A stretch of 10,261 nt of DNA from JAADHY01 sp964428935 (GTDB lineage: Bacteria > Planctomycetota > Planctomycetia > Planctomycetales > Planctomycetaceae), in contig CAYSAG010000183.1 of assembly GCA_964428935.1 (NCBI GenBank), positions 1 to 10,261 on the forward strand, given 5' to 3'. This document shows, piece by piece, positions 6,144-10,261 of the stretch; the stretch's first letter is position 1; each line of letters opens with the position of its first letter. Position numbers and translations under genes: made by a program. Under the pieces are notes generated by a model that was not told the origin of the DNA, searched no databases, and was given only the letters and a program-made list of their open reading frames with translations.

Positions 6144-7736
6144 TCACCCGCGGTACTCCGAGCCCGCGCCAAAGGCTCCGACGCACCGTTCGATTTCCGC
6201 CTTCGCCTGCTGCACCAGCTCGGCGCTGGCTCCCACCACTTCCCACCGAGCCAGTCGGTCCTCACTGTGCGAAACCCGCTGACACACCTGCAGCCAGTCC
6301 CGGTCGAATTCGACGTCCCCTTCGATTTGCAGCGGCACGCCTCGACGCATGAGCGTGGCGTCCAAGTCCATTCCGCTTTTCATTCGGTCGAGGGTGACGA
6401 ACCCGAGCTGCTCGAAACGCTCGCGAACCGCCTGCAACGCTTCGGCCCGGGCCTGGTCGGACGGGAACTTGTACCCCCACTCGCGCTCCCGAGCCGTGGT
6501 CGCCTGAAGCTCGAACATTCGCTCGAACCGCTCCGGCTGTGAAAGCCACACTCGCGCCACCAGCAGAGCGAAGTACAACGTGTTCTCGGTGTAGAACCAC
6601 TGGAGCGCCTCTTCGGCCCGGCCGTCCACTTCGAAGGCAAAGGCTTCGTAAAAGTGGCCCGATTCTTCGACGGCTCCAATCTTCGTCGGGTCGTCGGCCA
6701 GGCTCTTCTTGATTTGCGAATGGCCGTTTCGAATGACGTCCACGGACACACCGGCTCGAGCCATTTCGCGGACAGCTACGGGGTTGCACTTGAGCCCGGC
6801 GAAGACGCTGTTGCGCACAGACCTCGGGTCGCTTGCCGCTCGGCGGCGGAACCGCTCGACAATCTCTGGCAGGACAGCCGCGTAAACGAAGCTCGACGCC
6901 AAGTACGTTCCGTCGCCGCGGTAGACGTCCATTCGGTCGCCGTCGCCGTCGAAGAACAGGCCGAACAGGAACCGGCCGCTTCGCAACCGCTCCAACCCGG
7001 CACGCACCACGTCCGGTTTGACCGGGTTCGGCGCACCCAGCGGAAAACGACCGTCCGGCACGAAGTGCAACGGCTCGACGCTCAAGCCGCATTCCGAGAA
7101 CCCCAGCAACATTTCGCGTCCGGCCGCACCGTAGAGGAAGTCTTGCAGAATGACCGGCTCGACAGACCTGCCAGCGCCGGGGCTGCCGTCCGTCGCGGTC
7201 GGCAAGGCTCGGTCAAACCCAGCCAACCGACGGCTGTAAGCGACGTAGTCTGCCATTCGGTCCACGGCTCGAAAGCGACCGCGTCGGTCGGAAGCCGGAC
7301 GAACGTCGGCCACGTAGTACTCCCGAATTCGATTCAACCCGCCAGCGGGACCAATTCCCTCGGCAATCGGAGTCACTCCCGGGCCGACAATCTTGTGCCC
7401 GGTGTCGCCGGCTGGGTTGTGCGACGCTCCAATCAAAATGCCCGCGCACTGCCGGTAACGCATGCACGTGTAGTAGAAAAACGAAGCCGTGCAGGGCCAG
7501 GGCACGAAGACGACGTCCAGGCCGCTCCGCCGCAGCGTCTGTGCCGTGGTCAGCAGGTAGTCGGGTCCGCTGCGACGGGCGTCGTGGGCCAAAACCACGC
7601 CCGGCACGTCCAGCTCGTTCCGAAAGTACGCCGCTTCGGCACGAGCCAGCCGCTCCGCCAGCTCCGGCGTCAGCCGTTCCGCCGGCGTCCGAATGTCGTA
7701 AGCACGAAACATGGACAGGTTCAGTTGGTCGTCCAT
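6144..7736 (-). CDS. Phosphoglucomutase/phosphomannomutase family protein
   Basis: Predicted 530-residue cytoplasmic alpha-D-phosphohexomutase, which interconverts hexose-1-phosphate and hexose-6-phosphate. The four functional sites are in order: FRAYDIR at 10-16; the phosphoserine loop IGASHNP (102-108, catalytic S105); the Mg-binding loop FFDGDGDR (261-268); the sugar-specificity loop VEESGH (356-361); and a C-terminal phosphate-binding loop RVSHSED (487-493), where most relatives have R-x-S-x-T-E-P. The protein is longer than the usual 450-460 residues; much of the extra length seems to lie at about 129-200, between domains one and two. The ATG has GAGGGAG five bases upstream. The - strand neighbours are a galactokinase-type kinase upstream and an exported oxidoreductase downstream. 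The context suggests that it converts the glucose-1-phosphate released by GalT to glucose-6-phosphate, but mannose substrates cannot be excluded by sequence. Confidence 0.9.
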   Translation of the reverse strand: MDDQLNLSMFRAYDIRTPAERLTPELAERLARAEAAYFRNELDVPGVVLAHDARRSGPDYLLTTAQTLRRSGLDVVFVPWPCTASFFYYTCMRYRQCAGILIGASHNPAGDTGHKIVGPGVTPIAEGIGPAGGLNRIREYYVADVRPASDRRGRFRAVDRMADYVAYSRRLAGFDRALPTATDGSPGAGRSVEPVILQDFLYGAAGREMLLGFSECGLSVEPLHFVPDGRFPLGAPNPVKPDVVRAGLERLRSGRFLFGLFFDGDGDRMDVYRGDGTYLASSFVYAAVLPEIVERFRRRAASDPRSVRNSVFAGLKCNPVAVREMARAGVSVDVIRNGHSQIKKSLADDPTKIGAVEESGHFYEAFAFEVDGRAEEALQWFYTENTLYFALLVARVWLSQPERFERMFELQATTAREREWGYKFPSDQARAEALQAVRERFEQLGFVTLDRMKSGMDLDATLMRRGVPLQIEGDVEFDRDWLQVCQRVSHSEDRLARWEVVGASAELVQQAKAEIERCVGAFGAGSEYRG

Positions 7737-7741
7737 TTTCG

Positions 7742-7748
7742 CTCCCTC
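7742..7748 (-). promoter_or_regulatory. Shine-Dalgarno site of the phosphohexomutase gene
   Basis: GAGGGAG on the - strand lies five bases before ATG 7736. It supports that start over the open extension to 7925, which would add 63 Arg-rich residues in front of the N-terminal FRAYDIR motif. Confidence 0.75.
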
Positions 7749-7928
7749 TGCTTTGTCGTTGGACCGCGTTGGTTTCGCGTGTGCCGAAAGGTTCTCCGCT
7801 CGGTTGCCTCTAGACTCGACGTCCACCGGCCGCGACAGTGTCGGGCAACGAAGACCGGCCCGCCGTTGTGACCGCCGAAGCGTTCCGGCCGCGGGGCGAG
7901 CCGCCGCGTCTCGCTTCCCCCACACCGT

Positions 7929-9395
7929 TCACCCAAGCGACAGCGTCCGCACGCCGAAACGACACGCTCCGTCGGACGAGCCCGCGAACACGTACGTTTC
8001 GCGTCCCGTTTCGGAACGGTACTGCTCGGCCAGCCGCAGCACTTCCGGCTCCGCCTCGGCCCACCCGAGCACAGCGACGGCTCCGCCGCTTCCGCCTCCG
8101 GTGATTTTCGCTCCGAAAAGTCCAGCCTGTGGGCCGCGCTGCCGAACCAGCTCGACCAAGCGGTCGGTTCCGTCCGAGCCCAGCCCGCAAGCGGTGTAGC
8201 TGGCGTGGGAGGCGTACATGAGCCGGCCCATTTCGACCAACCGGTCTTCTGTCGGCTCCTGCTGAAGCAGCTCCGCAAACCGCCGGACTCGCGCGTGTTC
8301 GTAGACCGGGTGAGCCGTCGGGTGCCGCACCGGGTAAACGCGGTCCGGGTCGACCCGCGTCACAACGTCGGGCGTGCCGCCGTACCGCTCGAGAAACTCC
8401 TGGCCGCTCATTCTTTCAGGCAACGCCTGCGCGAACTCCCTTTCGAACTCTTCCGGCGTCACGTTGGCCAGAAACCCCTTCCAACGCGGGTCGTCAATTC
8501 GAACGCGTCCTTCTTCGAGCGGAGCCACCCGCAGCCCGGCCAGCTCCGCCAAAATTCGGTAGCCCATGAACGTGCCGGTCCGGACCGACGTGTAGTCGCT
8601 GCCCGAAACCGCGTGCCGGAGGCCCGAGTCGACTCCCCAGAACCGGACCAACCCCGGAACAGGCACAAAGCCTTCGACCAGCGCCGGCTGACAAAGCAAA
8701 GCCAACAGCTGGTTCGCCCGTCCCAAAGCGGCCGTCATTTGGTCCATGATGCCACACGGCGCCCCAACGACGACGTTCTCGGCTTGCTGACACAACCGAG
8801 CCAGCTCCGTTCCGTCGAGCGGCTGCCCGAGCCAGTGCGTGACCGCCTGCAACGTCGCCACTTCCAACGCCGCCGACGAACTGACGCCCTTGCCCTCGGG
8901 AACGGCCGAATGAATCAAAAGCCGCAGGCCCAGCCCCGACGGAAACCCCCGTTGCTTCGCAAAGGCCAGCACGGTCCCAACCGGGTAGGCCGCCCAGCGC
9001 GACTCCGGAACCGCCTGGAAAAAACGGTTGGCCTCTTCCAGCGACCCGTCCAGCAGTCGCCGCCATTGCTCCGCCGAGACCGACCACCGGCGCGCCTGAA
9101 CGGTCCACTCACTCGCCGCCGCCGGTCGTGGCACCGGTCCCACCGGCAAGCTCACCACGTCCACACCGCCTCCTTCCACCAGTTGCGCGGCCACCAGTGT
9201 GGCTTCGGCAATGGGAAGCTGGAGGACGAGCGAGCCGGAGTAGTCGCCGAAGCCACCCATGACGTCCAGACGGCCGGGCGCTCGGGCCACTACCACCGGC
9301 CGTCCGGTTTCGAACAAAGAGCCCAGCGGCCCCGCAGCAGTCCGTGCCACCCAACGCACAAGTTCCTCAAAAACCGCAACGTCGTCTTTTGACAC
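7929..9395 (-). CDS. Galactokinase/L-arabinokinase-like GHMP sugar kinase
   Basis: Predicted 488-residue ATP-dependent sugar-1-kinase, cytoplasmic. GHMP motif 1 reads APGRLDVMGGFGDYSG (39-54). Motif 2, the phosphate-binding loop, is PEGKGVSSSAA (166-176). GIMDQM (215-220) supplies the probable catalytic Asp218, and TGGGSGG (432-438) is motif 3. In galactokinases motif 1 is GRxNxIGEHxDY; here the sugar-contacting Glu and His positions are Gly48 and Phe49 while Asp51 and Tyr52 remain. The DVMGG..DYSG form and a later PTAHPVYEHARV stretch match what I remember of plant L-arabinokinases. The protein exceeds the typical galactokinase length (about 380-400). GTG is taken as start because AAGGAG lies six bases upstream. 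It follows galT by 83 bases and precedes the mutase gene by 192, so a Leloir-type role is likely, with galactose, L-arabinose or both as substrate. Confidence 0.88.
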   Translation of the reverse strand: MSKDDVAVFEELVRWVARTAAGPLGSLFETGRPVVVARAPGRLDVMGGFGDYSGSLVLQLPIAEATLVAAQLVEGGGVDVVSLPVGPVPRPAAASEWTVQARRWSVSAEQWRRLLDGSLEEANRFFQAVPESRWAAYPVGTVLAFAKQRGFPSGLGLRLLIHSAVPEGKGVSSSAALEVATLQAVTHWLGQPLDGTELARLCQQAENVVVGAPCGIMDQMTAALGRANQLLALLCQPALVEGFVPVPGLVRFWGVDSGLRHAVSGSDYTSVRTGTFMGYRILAELAGLRVAPLEEGRVRIDDPRWKGFLANVTPEEFEREFAQALPERMSGQEFLERYGGTPDVVTRVDPDRVYPVRHPTAHPVYEHARVRRFAELLQQEPTEDRLVEMGRLMYASHASYTACGLGSDGTDRLVELVRQRGPQAGLFGAKITGGGSGGAVAVLGWAEAEPEVLRLAEQYRSETGRETYVFAGSSDGACRFGVRTLSLG

Positions 9396-9401
9396 AGCAA
9401 G

Positions 9402-9407
9402 CTCCTT
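9402..9407 (-). promoter_or_regulatory. Shine-Dalgarno site fixing a GTG start for the sugar kinase
   Basis: AAGGAG on the - strand lies six bases before GTG 9395. The frame is open back to 9635, but that extension is Lys/Arg-rich, contains no motif and overlaps the end of galT, so the GTG is preferred. Confidence 0.8.
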
Positions 9408-9478
9408 TTCCCTTTCTGGCTCCTTCCGTGACGTCCCGGTCTGCTTCCTTTGAGTCTTGCGACCGCAGCGCACTTCCG

Positions 9479-10261
9479 CTAGTCCCTTCCGGCTTTTCTT
9501 TCCTCGTTGCTCCCGGCGGCCTCTTTCCCTTGCGTGCGCTCCTGTTCCTTCAGCGCCGCCTGCTTGTAGTGTACCGACGAAACCGCTCGCAACTCGGCCG
9601 CTTTTTCTTCCGGACACGTGTCGCTCAAGAAACAACCACCGCCAATTTCAGGACCGGCCAGGTACTTCAGCAGGTTCGGCTTTCGCAAAGGCGGGTGAAA
9701 CTCAATGTGAAAATGAAACGTGTCGTACGTTCCCCCGTCAGTCGGGGCCTGGTGCAGAGCCATGACGTAAGGAAACGGCATTTGCCAAAGGTTGTCAAAA
9801 CGGACCAGCACTTCTTTGAGCACAGCGGCCAGGTCGCGCAGCTCCTCGTCTGACAAAGCCGCCAAGCTGCTGTGGGTCTCCTTTGGAGCCACAAAGGTCT
9901 CGTAGGCGTAGCGTGCAAAGTACGGAACAAACGCAATTGCCGAGTCGTTTTCGCAAATCAAGCGCCGCCCGTCGTCTTGTTCGGACGCCACAATGTCCTG
10001 AAAAAGAATGCGTTTGTGTTCGTTCCAGTAGCGTCGGCACACGGCCACTTCATTTTCAATTGTCTTAAAGACAAAGTTGGTTGCGTAAATCTGACAGTGG
10101 GGGTGCGGGTTCGACACCCCAACGACTTCTCCTTTGTTTTCAAAAATCAGCACGTGATCGACCTCCGGCCGCGCGCCCAGCTCTTCGTACTGCCGTTGCC
10201 ACGTTTGCAGTAGCTCGACAATGCGCTGGACCGGCAGTTCCGCCAAAGCGACGTTGTGCAG
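9479..10261 (-). CDS. galT: Galactose-1-phosphate uridylyltransferase, partial (N-terminus outside window)
   Basis: The last 260 residues of a Leloir-pathway enzyme that exchanges UMP between UDP-glucose and galactose-1-phosphate; the gene runs off the right edge. The active-site motif SNPHPHCQIYA carries the expected nucleophilic His as the second His of HPH (codon at 10097-10099). Further on, ALHQAP and HFHIEFHPP hold the His residues that in the E. coli enzyme bind the structural iron. The PHCQ form occurs in many members in place of E. coli PHGQ. By alignment from memory with E. coli GalT, about 110 N-terminal residues are missing. In-frame residues upstream of the TTG at 10246 (LHNVALAELPV...) fit the family, so that TTG is not the start. 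The C-terminal 25 or so residues are Lys/Glu/Arg-rich and look disordered. GC content is lower here than in neighbours. The kinase gene follows after 83 bases. Confidence 0.94.
   Translation of the reverse strand: MHNVALAELPVQRIVELLQTWQRQYEELGARPEVDHVLIFENKGEVVGVSNPHPHCQIYATNFVFKTIENEVAVCRRYWNEHKRILFQDIVASEQDDGRRLICENDSAIAFVPYFARYAYETFVAPKETHSSLAALSDEELRDLAAVLKEVLVRFDNLWQMPFPYVMALHQAPTDGGTYDTFHFHIEFHPPLRKPNLLKYLAGPEIGGGCFLSDTCPEEKAAELRAVSSVHYKQAALKEQERTQGKEAAGSNEERKAGRD

Noticed and set aside
6654..7871. 405-codon + strand open frame opposite the phosphohexomutase gene
   Set aside because: The - strand frame carries all the phosphohexomutase catalytic loops; the + frame is its shadow.
7826..7893. 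Direct repeat CCGGCCGCG (7826 and 7885) and palindrome CGACA-G-TGTCG (7833-7843) in the kinase-mutase spacer, considered as an operator
   Set aside because: Short GC-rich matches are expected by chance here, and there is no promoter next to them to support a regulator site.
8205..9392. 395-codon + strand open frame opposite the sugar kinase gene
   Set aside because: Arg/Gln/His-rich mirror of the GHMP kinase gene, without motifs.
1..10261. Defence system, phage island or mobile element
   Set aside because: No transposase, integrase, nuclease, helicase or toxin-antitoxin motif was seen; the genes are metabolic or of known enzyme families.

Overview
The window is GC-rich (roughly two thirds G+C by eye) bacterial DNA carrying six protein-coding genes in two convergent groups. 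A Tat-exported Gfo/Idh/MocA oxidoreductase, a fused MFS-like/spermidine-synthase protein and an arabinokinase-type GHMP kinase are all common in Planctomycetota and related environmental lineages. That phylum is my best guess, but it is an inference. No rRNA, tRNA, CRISPR array, insertion sequence or integrase was seen.

Layout. Bases 1-677 hold no convincing gene; bases 76-162 contain a short array of a GAGCGTGGCC-type repeat. On the + strand follow a membrane protein with a C-terminal spermidine-synthase-like domain (678-3314) and, after a 290-base spacer, an ADP-ribosylglycohydrolase (3605-4543). The other four genes lie on the - strand and are read from the right edge leftwards: a partial galactose-1-phosphate uridylyltransferase (9479-10261), a galactokinase/L-arabinokinase-like GHMP kinase (7929-9395), a phosphoglucomutase/phosphomannomutase (6144-7736) and a Tat-exported Gfo/Idh/MocA protein (4645-5985). 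The two groups converge on a 101-base spacer that contains a perfect 7-bp hairpin.

Working together. GalT, the GHMP kinase and the phosphohexomutase make a coherent sugar-activation route: sugar to sugar-1-phosphate, exchange with UDP-glucose, then glucose-1-phosphate to glucose-6-phosphate. Two features make the cluster less ordinary than a textbook gal operon. The kinase has the sugar-binding signature of plant-type L-arabinokinases (DVMGGFGDYSG) instead of the galactokinase GEHxDY. The exported Gfo/Idh protein lacks the usual E-K-P lysine and carries AVPAA and YPTH motifs that recall the NAD-dependent glycosidase family GH109. A route from an extracellular glycoside to UDP-sugar or glucose-6-phosphate is therefore a reasonable hypothesis, not a demonstrated one. 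The two + strand genes show no obvious functional link to this cluster.

Gene starts were chosen mainly from Shine-Dalgarno spacing; four genes have good sites. The frame of the first gene stays open far upstream of its likely start, which I interpret as a by-product of high GC. No sigma-type promoters could be supported.
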